NCBI GenBank assembly: GCA_937949945.1
Contig: CALFEQ010000185.1
Coordinates: 1 to 56,866 of the forward strand
Source: an uncultured Myxococcales bacterium
GTDB lineage: Bacteria > Myxococcota_A > Polyangia > Polyangiales > Polyangiaceae
Length of the DNA stretch: 56,866 nt
Direction: 5' to 3'
The first letter of the stretch is position 1; each line of letters begins with the position of its first letter. A program made the position numbers and the translations under genes. The notes under the pieces are model-generated. The model did not search any database. It had not been told where the DNA came from and saw only the letters and a list, made by a program, of their open reading frames with translations. Positions 50,210 through 56,866 of the stretch are shown piece after piece.

Positions 50210-51356
50210 ATGATCGCAGAGACCCGCGACAAGCTCGAAGACCTCCAAAGGCGTCTCATGACGCTAAGGGGGCATCTTTGACGTCCCCAAGCTGAAGCGG
50301 GAAATCGAACGGCTCAACGAGGAGACGCTCGCGCCCGGCTTCTGGGACGATCCCAAGAAGGCCCAGGCGGTCACGCGCAAGCGCTCGAGCATCGAGCAGA
50401 AGGTCGAGACGACCGAGAAGCTCACGCGCGACATCGAAGACGCCAAGGAGCTCTACGAGCTCGGCGTCGCCGAGAAGGACGAGTCCGTCATCGCCGAGAT
50501 CGCGGCGCAGCTTCCGGAGCTCGAGAAGCGGCTCCGCTCCGCGGAGCTCGCCCGCATGCTCGCCGGCCCGGTCGATCACGCGAACGCGATCCTGAGCATC
50601 CACCCCGGCGCCGGCGGCGTCGACGCGAAGGACTGGGCGCAGATGCTCATGCGCATGTTCCTGCGCTGGGCGGAGCGCCGCGGCTTCAAGACGGAGATCA
50701 TCGACTACCAGGAGGGTGACGAGGCGGGCATCGACGGCGTGACGATCACCGTCGCCGGAGACCACGCCTTCGGCTACCTGCGCAGCGAGATCGGCGTCCA
50801 CAGGCTCGTCCGCATCTCGCCGTTCGACGCGAACGCGCGACGGCAGACGGCGTTCGCCGCGGTCGAGGTCCAGCCCGACATCGAGGACGAGATCGACATC
50901 GTCATCAAGGACGAGGACCTCGAGACGACGACGATGCGCGCCGGCGGCAAGGGCGGGCAGAACGTCAACAAGGTCGAGACGGCGGTGCGCATGAAGCACC
51001 TCCCGACCGGAATCGTGGTCGTCTGCCGCGCCGAGCGCTCGCAGCTCCAGAACCGCCGCATGGCCTTGAAGATGCTCAAGGCCAAGCTCTACGAGCTCGA
51101 GATGGCCAAGCGCGAGGAGCAGGCGGCGGCGTACCAGGCGAGCAAGTCGCAGATCGCTTGGGGCAACCAGATCCGCAGCTACGTGCTCGCGCCGTATCGC
51201 ATGGTGAAGGACCTCCGTACGGGCCACGAGACCGGAAACGTCGACGCGGTGCTCGACGGCGAGCTCGACGACTTCATCGAGGCCTATCTCCTCGCTGCCG
51301 CCGGCGGTACGCTCGGCAAGGGCGGCGTGACGGACGAGGTCGAAGACGCCGTGTGA
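50210..51356 (+). CDS. prfB: peptide chain release factor 2, with programmed +1 frameshift
   Basis: Translation starts at ATG 50210 and the first frame stops after 23 codons at CTT TGA. Moving +1 at CTT (50276-50278) continues in the frame starting at GAC 50280 and runs 358 codons to TGA 51354-51356, about 381 residues in total. The RF2 motifs are present: HPGAGGVDAKDWAQML, then the GGQ loop AGGKGGQNVNKVETAVR and the PIGI-like TGIVVVC. RF2 ends translation at UGA and UAA. The UGA in its own message makes it self-regulated: when RF2 is scarce the ribosome shifts more. The gene therefore looks broken to simple gene-finders but is intact. Confidence 0.95.
50267..50282 (+). promoter_or_regulatory. 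prfB +1 frameshift site with Shine-Dalgarno-like element
   Basis: AGG GGG CAT CTT TGA C: the internal Shine-Dalgarno-like AGGGGG is followed after three bases by the slippery CTT, the in-frame UGA and C. This is the classical autoregulatory element of bacterial prfB. Confidence 0.95.
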
Positions 51357-51428
51357 TCGCCGGCCGGCTCGGTGCCGGCCGCGACGTCGCCCCGATCCCC
51401 GCCATCGGGCTCTGCCGAGAGGCTCGTC

Positions 51429-52430
51429 ATGACAGCGCAGCATCGCATCGGAGTCGACCTCGGTGGCACGAAGATCGAGGCCATCGTCATCCGCGAGAGC
51501 GCGTACCTCGACGAGCCGGACATCGTCGCTCGGAAGCGCGTCCCGACGGACAGGACGCTCGGCTACGACCACATCGTCACGATCACGCGCGCGCTCGTGT
51601 TCCAGGTCGCGGAGGCGGCGGGGATCGATCCGCTCGAGACGCCGATCGGCGTCGGCATGCCCGGCTCGGTGACGATGCGCCGTGCCGACGGCACGCCGTC
51701 GGGCGTGCCGCTGGTGAAGAACTCGAACACGACGTGCCTCAACGGTCAGCCGTTCCGGACGGATCTCGCGGCCGCGATCGGCAGGCCTCTGGTCTTCGCG
51801 AACGACGCGAACTGCTTCGCCCTCGCCGAGGCGACGTGGGGCGCGGCCCGCGGCGCGCGCGTGACGTTCGGCGTGATCATGGGGACCGGCGTCGGCGGCG
51901 GCGTCGTGTTCGCGGAGGAGGGTCGGCCTCCACGCATGTGGGAAGGCGCGCAGGGCATCGCGGGCGAGTGGGGACACGTCTTGCTCGACGCGGAGAACGG
52001 TCCGACCTGCTACTGCGGCAAGCGCGGATGCGTCGAGACGTACCTGAGCGGCCCCGCGCTCGAGGCGGAGTACAAGGCGCGCGGCGGAGGCAACAAACCG
52101 CTCGCCGAGATCGCGGCACGCGCCGCTTCGGGCGAGGACGTCATCGCACGGAAGCTCATGTCCGAGCGCATCGATCTGTTCGGGCGCGCGCTCGCGACGG
52201 TGATCAACGTGCTCGATCCCGACGTCATCGTCATCGGCGGCGGCGTCTCCAACGTCTCTGCGCTCTACGACAAGGGGCCGCGCGCCGTCGCACGTTGGGT
52301 GTTCAACGACGAGCTGTCGACACGCATCGTGAAGAACACGCTCGGTGACAGCGCCGGCGTCCTCGGCGCGGCGCTCTTGCCCGACGTGATGGAGCCGCCC
52401 GTTCCGACGACGCGTGACACCATCGTTTGA
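51429..52430 (+). CDS. ROK-family sugar kinase (fructokinase/glucokinase-like)
   Basis: The 333-residue protein is a complete ROK kinase: the phosphate-binding IGVDLGGTKIEA at residue 6, VANDANCFALAEATWGAA with the catalytic Asp, the VIMGTGVGGGVV second phosphate loop, and the zinc-binding HxxG-CxCGxxGCxE pattern (GHVLLDAENGPTCYCGKRGC, then VE). The Cys set and the family pattern support a hexose or N-acylhexosamine kinase rather than a repressor, since there is no N-terminal helix-turn-helix. The start ATG has GAGAGG a few bases upstream. It follows prfB by 72 bases on the same strand. Confidence 0.92.
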   Translation: MTAQHRIGVDLGGTKIEAIVIRESAYLDEPDIVARKRVPTDRTLGYDHIVTITRALVFQVAEAAGIDPLETPIGVGMPGSVTMRRADGTPSGVPLVKNSNTTCLNGQPFRTDLAAAIGRPLVFANDANCFALAEATWGAARGARVTFGVIMGTGVGGGVVFAEEGRPPRMWEGAQGIAGEWGHVLLDAENGPTCYCGKRGCVETYLSGPALEAEYKARGGGNKPLAEIAARAASGEDVIARKLMSERIDLFGRALATVINVLDPDVIVIGGGVSNVSALYDKGPRAVARWVFNDELSTRIVKNTLGDSAGVLGAALLPDVMEPPVPTTRDTIV

Positions 52431-52744
52431 GAAAGAGCCCATTCGAGTCGCTCTACAGGCAAGAGCAGTCTCGATACGACAGGGGCATCGACCGTCGAAC
52501 GCGAGCCGACCTCCGTTTGGCTCGAACGCGCCGTGCAGCACGACGAACAAGCTCGTCGTGCGCGTGTACACGACGAACAGCGGACGCTTCGCCGCCTGTC
52601 CGCCGGCGACCATCGCCTGGGTCGAGTGAGAGGGCGAATCGACGAATTTTCGAATTATTTCCACATCCTGGACCCGTTCCGCCCGTCTCGACGGGCACAT
52701 TCCGCACATTGTGGTATGGGGTGCGTCCCAGGCGGCGAACGGAG
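52431..52744. other. 314-base intergenic region
   Basis: No gene is supported here. Short frames exist on both strands, one from a GTG at 52414 to 52629 and one antisense, with partly good codon use but no recognisable product and no start signal. A 6-base hairpin with a CTCG loop at 52681-52696 (GCCCGT/ACGGGC) lies about 50 bases before the next gene. AT-rich sequence at 52645-52670 may hold its promoter. Confidence 0.4.
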
Positions 52745-53182
52745 ATGCAAAGCCCGATGCTCCCTCGAACGCTCCTCCTCACCCTCTCGTGCCTTTCGTG
52801 CTTGGCCATCGCTTGCTCCGACGCGAACGGCGTCGAGCTCGCCCGAGCGAGCGAGAGCGAGCTTACGTCGACGGAGTCGTCGGCGATCTCCTGTTACGAG
52901 TACCTGCGGCGTGGCGGGGACAGCAGCCACCACGCCGTGGCGATGTCGGAGATCACGCCGAACGACGACTGGACGCTCGACGAGGAGACCGCCGATCAGG
53001 CCGTACGCGTCGTGCTGAAGCGACACGCCGCGTGCGACGTCGACGAGGAAGAGCTCACGCCGGCTCGATGCGGTGTCGCCGTCGGCGAGACGCTCTGCAA
53101 GGTCGAGGCGCGGAGCGGGTACTTCCTCGTCGTGAAGGACTACGTCGACACGCTGAACGTGATCTTCAACCGTTGGGACTGA
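52745..53182 (+). CDS. small lipoprotein, unknown function
   Basis: The 145-residue protein begins MQSPMLPRTLLLTLSCLSC and continues LAIAC, a lipoprotein signal with several possible lipid-carrying Cys. The mature part is acidic with Cys in AISCYEYL, HAACDVDEEE and ARCGVAVGETLCK, likely disulfide-bonded. No domain is recognised. ATG 52745 is chosen; 52757 would give a shorter signal and sits 12 bases after GGAG. It converges with the pseudokinase gene, 28 bases apart. Confidence 0.65.
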   Translation: MQSPMLPRTLLLTLSCLSCLAIACSDANGVELARASESELTSTESSAISCYEYLRRGGDSSHHAVAMSEITPNDDWTLDEETADQAVRVVLKRHAACDVDEEELTPARCGVAVGETLCKVEARSGYFLVVKDYVDTLNVIFNRWD

Positions 53183-53210
53183 TCACGTAGGCGACCGAAA
53201 GCGCACGGCG

Positions 53211-54530
53211 TCAGCGAAGCGCGTCCTCCAGCGAACGCGTGAGCTCCGCGTCGCTCGGCGCGGACGCGGACGGCGCAACGGACCTGGTCGGCGTCTGCCC
53301 CGTCGTGCGGAGCGCATCGTCCAGCGAGCGCATGATCGCCGCATCGCTCGGCGCGGACGCGGACGGCGTAACGGACCTGGTCGGCGCATACCTGGTCGTC
53401 TCGGCAGGACGGCGTCCGTCGGACACGCGCTCGCCCGCCTTCGGCGCGTCCGGCAGGTTCGCGGGAGTGGAGACGAAGGCGTCCGGAAGCGACGTGGGCG
53501 TGACGAGCGGCGGACCGCTCGGATCGCTCGCGGGAGTCGCCGGCGATGCGGACACGTCCGTGGCTCGCGGCGGCGGCGTCGAGGACTCGACCGAAGCGGG
53601 TGAAGCGGCGCTCGCCGCCGACGGCGCGCGGCCGAGGAGCCGCGGACCGAACGTCATCGCCAACGCGAGCGTCACGGCGAAGCCCACGGCGCCGAGGACG
53701 AGAGGCATGAGCGAACGCTCTCGCGTCGAGAACGCGGGGCTCGCCATCGGCAAGCGCGGAGGCGGCGCGGACGGGAACGACACCGGAGGGATCGACGCCG
53801 GTTGCGCGTGCGGAGCCGCCGGCCCGACGACCACGTTCGTTGCGATGGGATGGGGCTCCTGCGACGCCCACAGCGTCGTCGCAGCGTCGTCGCCGGCCGC
53901 GCCCCGCTCCGTGCGAGCGCTCGAAGAAGAGGCCGCGAGCGCGACGCGCCTCCGCGCGAGCTGCTCGAAGCGGGCCGCGGGATCGGACGAGAACGACGCG
54001 AGCCGCTCGGTGATCTCGTCGACGGAGCGGGGCCGGCGCTCCGGGTCGACCTCGAGGCACGCCTCGATCGTGGCGACCAGCGGGCGCGGCAGGCCGGCGA
54101 GCGTCTCCGTGATGGGAGCGACGTTCGGCGAGAGGCCGGAGATCATCCAGTGGAGCAGGCCACCGACGGCCCAGACGTCGGCGCGCGCGTCGACGCCCCG
54201 TCCCTCGCGCTGCTCGGGCGCGACGAGCACACCGGCGGCGGACGCTCGCAGCGAGCGCGCCGCGCTGTCGTCCTCGCCGAGCGCGAAGATCTCCACCGGC
54301 TCGCCGGGCACGCGCGGCCAGGTGGTGCGCACGCGATGGATCCCGAGGTCCCCGTGCACGACGCCGTTCGCGTGGGCGTTCGCAAGCGCATCGCAGACGT
54401 CGAGCGCGATGTCGACCGCGTCGGTCACGGCGAGCGGCCCGCGATCGCGCAGGATGGCCGCGAGCGACCGCTTCCTCGTGCCGTCGCTCTCCCTTCCCGA
54501 GGATTGTCGCGGAGTTGAGGCGAGCACCAT
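53211..54530 (-). CDS. membrane pseudokinase lacking the N-lobe, with repeated tail
   Basis: The 439-residue protein starts at the helix D/E region of a Hanks kinase (RSLAAILRDRGPLAVTDAVD), so the ATP-binding lobe with GxGxxG and the VAIK Lys is missing. The catalytic loop reads VVHGDLGIHRV (HRD has become HGD and the Lys and Asn are lost). DFG is replaced by a stretch without it. The later APE (APEQR) and helix F region (ADVWAVGGLLHWMISGLSP) are still recognisable. A transmembrane helix follows near residue 275 (PLVLGAVGFAVTLALAMTF) and then a Ser/Pro tail. It is likely a scaffold or regulator, not an enzyme. The end carries two 31-residue repeats. Confidence 0.8.
   Translation of the reverse strand: MVLASTPRQSSGRESDGTRKRSLAAILRDRGPLAVTDAVDIALDVCDALANAHANGVVHGDLGIHRVRTTWPRVPGEPVEIFALGEDDSAARSLRASAAGVLVAPEQREGRGVDARADVWAVGGLLHWMISGLSPNVAPITETLAGLPRPLVATIEACLEVDPERRPRSVDEITERLASFSSDPAARFEQLARRRVALAASSSSARTERGAAGDDAATTLWASQEPHPIATNVVVGPAAPHAQPASIPPVSFPSAPPPRLPMASPAFSTRERSLMPLVLGAVGFAVTLALAMTFGPRLLGRAPSAASAASPASVESSTPPPRATDVSASPATPASDPSGPPLVTPTSLPDAFVSTPANLPDAPKAGERVSDGRRPAETTRYAPTRSVTPSASAPSDAAIMRSLDDALRTTGQTPTRSVAPSASAPSDAELTRSLEDALR
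53218..53403 (-). repeat. 93-bp tandem duplication within the pseudokinase gene
   Basis: Two copies of a 93-base unit (53218-53310 and 53311-53403) are strongly alike. An almost identical core from 53251 recurs at 53344. In the protein this gives two 31-residue units with the core SVxPSASAPSDAxxxRSLxDALR-like pattern at the C-terminus. The unit length is a multiple of three, so the frame is kept. Confidence 0.8.
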
Positions 54531-54693
54531 ACGCCCGAGCGTGGCGTAGCACGAGCATCGGCCCTGTCCGCTTGCAACTGCGTCTCGCGCGCCACTCCTC
54601 GAGATCCAAAGGGATTCCGCGGGGATGAGCCCGAACCCGGGTGCAGGACGCCGTTGGCGGCCGCAGCGATCCTGAGCTATCTCGTGCCCCATC

Positions 54694-55683
54694 GTGGCTC
54701 ATCCGAACTTCGACCGGCTCCGACAGCTCTACGCTGCCAAGCCCGCCGTGCTCGCTCCGCTCGAGGACGTCTCCGACGTCGTGTTCCGGCGCCTCTGCCG
54801 CAGCCTCGGGGCGGAGATCACGGTCACGGAGTTCGTCAACGTCGAGGGCCTGCTGCGCGGGTGCCGCAACGCGCGTCGGAAGATCCAGCTCGCCGAGGAC
54901 GACGTGCTCACCGGGATCCAGATCTACGGCTCGGATCCGGTGCGCCTCGCCGAGGCGGCGCGGTTCGCGGAGCAAGCCGAGCCGCTGTTCATCGACATCA
55001 ACTGCGGCTGCTGGGTCCCGAAGATCGCCGGCCGAGGTGCCGGCGCGGGATGGCTCCGTGATCCGGCCGCGATGGTCGCGATGGCGAAGATGGTCGTCTC
55101 GAGCGTCTCGCTGCCGGTGACCGTCAAGACGCGCATCGGGTTCGGGCCCGAGTCGCACATGCCCATCGTCGATCTCGCCCGGCGCCTCGAGGACGCCGGC
55201 GTCGCCGCGATCACGATCCATTGTCGGACCGCGCAGATGGGACACTCCGGCGCAGCCGACTGGAGCTGGGCGAAGCGTGCGCAAGAGGTCGTCTCCATCC
55301 CCGTGCTCGTGAACGGCGACGTCCGCTCCGCCGAGGACGCCAAACGCGCCATCGAGACGACCGGGTGCGCGGGCGTCATGATCGGACGCCGCGCCATCGA
55401 GCATCCGTGGATCTTCCGCGAGGTGAAGGCGTACCTCCGTGACGGCGTCCTCCTTCCCCCGCCGACGGACCAAGAGCGCATCGAGCTCTGCAAGCGCCAC
55501 CTCGTCGCGAACGTCGAGGCGCGCGGCGAGCCGCGCGGCGTCCACTGCACGCGGCGGCACCTCTCCGGGTACCTCTCCGGCCTGCGCGGGGCCGCGCAGC
55601 TCCGTCGCGAGCTCAACATGTGCGACACGCTCGAGGGCTGCCTCGCGATCCTCGACGGCTGGCTCGCGCGCGCGGCCGCCTGA
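54694..55683 (+). CDS. tRNA-dihydrouridine synthase (DUS family)
   Basis: The 329-residue protein has a TIM-barrel with FMN-site motifs of the DUS family: VLAPLEDVSDVVFRRL at the N-terminus, the catalytic Cys stretch INCGCWVPKIAGRGAGAG near residue 105, TVKTRIGF, TIHCRTAQMGHSG with the FMN-binding His/Arg, and LVNGDVRSAEDA plus MIGRRAIEHPW at the end of the barrel. The family usually has NxGCP with Pro after the Cys; here Trp follows the Cys, a small change next to the active site. DUS enzymes reduce uridine in the tRNA D-loop. It starts with GTG at 54694. It is divergent from the pseudokinase gene. Confidence 0.92.
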   Translation: MAHPNFDRLRQLYAAKPAVLAPLEDVSDVVFRRLCRSLGAEITVTEFVNVEGLLRGCRNARRKIQLAEDDVLTGIQIYGSDPVRLAEAARFAEQAEPLFIDINCGCWVPKIAGRGAGAGWLRDPAAMVAMAKMVVSSVSLPVTVKTRIGFGPESHMPIVDLARRLEDAGVAAITIHCRTAQMGHSGAADWSWAKRAQEVVSIPVLVNGDVRSAEDAKRAIETTGCAGVMIGRRAIEHPWIFREVKAYLRDGVLLPPPTDQERIELCKRHLVANVEARGEPRGVHCTRRHLSGYLSGLRGAAQLRRELNMCDTLEGCLAILDGWLARAAA

Positions 55684-55704
55684 GCCTTCGCCCTCCGCGC
55701 GCGC

Positions 55705-56640
55705 TCAGTCTTCCGCGTCGGCCTCCACGTCGAAGGAGGCGCGCGACCGACTGCGCCGCTCTTCGCGTCCGACCTTCTTCATCGCGAACGAGATGCCGGA
55801 CTGCAGCGTCGCGAGCGTCGTGATGCCCTCGAAGCTCGTCCCGAGGCTCACGAGCGTCTGGGCGACCTCGGGGCGCATGCCCGTCACGATCACGTCGGCG
55901 CCGACGAGCCGGACCGCGCGCGCGGCTCGGATGAGCGCGTCGGCGACCTGCGTGTCGACGGTGGCGACGCCGGTGATGTCGATGATCGCCGTATGCGCGC
56001 GCGTCTCGATGACGCCCGTGAGCAGCGACTCCATGATCCGCTGCGCACGGGTGCCGTCGATCGTGCCGATGAGCGGCATGGCGACGATCTCGGAGGTGAT
56101 CGGGATGAGCGGCGTCGACAGCTCGGCGAGGGTCGCCGCCTGCATCGCGATGACCTCCTCTTGCAGGCGCTGCCGCTCGGTCTCCTCCCGCCGTCGATCC
56201 GTGACGTCGATCCCGAACGAGATCAGCTCGACGAGCTTTCCGTTCTCGAACCGGTGATACGAGTTCCACGCGACGATCCGGTGCTCGCCCGTGTGCGTCC
56301 GGATCGTCATCTCGTAGTCCTTGACGTTGCCTCCGGAGCCCGCGATCCGGAAGTACTCCTCGACCTGCGCCCAGAGCTCGCCGGGATAGAGGATCGGCAG
56401 GAGCTTCTTCCCCTTGGCCTCGTCGGAGGTCATTCCGATGATCTTCTCGCAGGCGGTGTTTCCGTAGATCAGCTCGCCGTCGGGCGTGAGGCGCGAGACG
56501 ATCGCCGGAGCGCTCTGGACGACGTGCTTGAACACGTCCCGCTCCTCCTCCGCAGCGGCGAGTCGGCGCTCGAGCTCCTCCACGCGCTGCCGTAGCGCAA
56601 CGAGCTCGCTGGAACTGGACGTGCTGGCGTCGTCGTGCAT
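55705..56640 (-). CDS. PAS-STAS regulator (RsbR-like)
   Basis: The 311-residue protein has an N-terminal coiled coil (LRQRVEELERRLAAAEEERD) and a PAS domain at residues 40-150 (SAPAIVSRLTPDGELIYGN, then EYFRIAGSGGNVKDYEMTIR). A C-terminal STAS domain spans residues 180-290 (TPLIPITSEIVAMPLIGTID, then IIDITGVATVDTQVADALI). A Thr in the STAS position typical of RsbR (GVATVD) could be phosphorylated by a switch kinase. RsbR-like proteins form stressosomes that control stress sigma factors. No stressosome partner genes (rsbS, rsbT) are in view. The start ATG has GGAGG just upstream. Confidence 0.87.
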   Translation of the reverse strand: MHDDASTSSSSELVALRQRVEELERRLAAAEEERDVFKHVVQSAPAIVSRLTPDGELIYGNTACEKIIGMTSDEAKGKKLLPILYPGELWAQVEEYFRIAGSGGNVKDYEMTIRTHTGEHRIVAWNSYHRFENGKLVELISFGIDVTDRRREETERQRLQEEVIAMQAATLAELSTPLIPITSEIVAMPLIGTIDGTRAQRIMESLLTGVIETRAHTAIIDITGVATVDTQVADALIRAARAVRLVGADVIVTGMRPEVAQTLVSLGTSFEGITTLATLQSGISFAMKKVGREERRSRSRASFDVEADAED

Positions 56641-56866
56641 CTACACCTCCGCAATCTCCGATCAGGAGCATGCAGAACATGAAACCCCGGAAGCCGACCG
56701 ACGGCCCGAGCCCCCCTCTGACATGCTCTCCTGGTCTACACGAATTTGACGATTAAGTCGCGCACCTTCGAGCGAGATTCGGACGGAGAGCTTTTCCGGA
56801 TGATCGTCAGGGCTCCAGAGTTCCCGGCTGGAGAGTCACTGGATTTGGGATCGGAAGCGTAGTTTC
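56641..56866. other. right-edge intergenic sequence, no gene seen
   Basis: The last 226 bases contain only short overlapping frames. The upstream region of the PAS-STAS gene must lie here. The window ends before another gene can be recognised. Confidence 0.4.

Noticed and set aside
52414..52629. Small plus-strand frame from GTG after the ROK gene
   Set aside because: Its end has good codon use, but the first half does not, there is no ribosome-binding site and no family is recognised.
50256..52709. 817-codon minus-strand frame over prfB and the ROK kinase
   Set aside because: Antisense of two well-recognised genes; no independent motif.

Overview
This 56.9 kb window looks like a chromosomal piece of a large, very GC-rich myxobacterial genome (Myxococcota, probably Polyangiales). 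Nothing in it fixes the genus. The reasons are the consistently high GC at third codon positions, several eukaryote-like Ser/Thr kinases with large extra modules, many lipoproteins with Cys-rich or Pro/Thr-rich segments, and a secreted metalloprotease ending in a MYXO-CTERM-type tail. I see no rRNA, tRNA, CRISPR array, insertion sequence, integrase or phage gene. About 50 genes are called, plus two adjacent broken genes.

Layout. 1-11.5 kb holds envelope and secreted proteins: a membrane-anchored HEAT-repeat protein, two Cys-rich lipoproteins (one fused to a lipase/esterase domain), a GH25 lysozyme, a TPR protein, and a run of lipoproteins that includes two thioredoxin-fold proteins. 11.5-19.8 kb holds a DNA-repair-like block (yhaO/sbcD-type nuclease next to a yhaN/SMC-type ATPase, divergent from a winged-helix HTH_42 protein), a divergent QueA-like enzyme translationally coupled to a short-chain dehydrogenase, and a divergent XRE-cupin regulator. 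19.8-21.2 kb is a junction of two broken genes, a type IV pilin N-terminus run into the C-lobe of a kinase. 21.2-31.4 kb holds a GST, a UDP-sugar epimerase, a GT2 glycosyltransferase, an M4 protease and a 1323-residue kinase/cyclase-like/ATPase/TPR protein. 31.6-41.2 kb holds housekeeping genes (rlmE, a stand-alone rplC, a PrxQ peroxiredoxin, rplS, two Nudix hydrolases), a flavin-halogenase-like oxidoreductase, a lipase and small membrane or secreted proteins. 41.2-56.9 kb holds two more kinases, a pseudokinase, a PiT phosphate transporter with its DUF47 partner, a spermidine-synthase-like protein, prfB with its programmed frameshift, a ROK sugar kinase, a dihydrouridine synthase and a PAS-STAS sensor.

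The most unusual non-coding feature is a family of heptanucleotide tandem arrays (consensus GRRGMCY on one strand) that appears only between genes. Eight of the nine arrays lie just after a stop codon, in the same orientation relative to that gene. The ninth supplies the ribosome-binding site of a Nudix gene. Operon-like sets are yhaO-yhaN, SDR-queA-like, DUF47-pit, kinase-methyltransferase (47.4 kb) and the lipoprotein run at 8.4-11.5 kb. Start codons were chosen from signal peptides, family N-termini and ribosome-binding sites, so several are shorter than the longest open frame.
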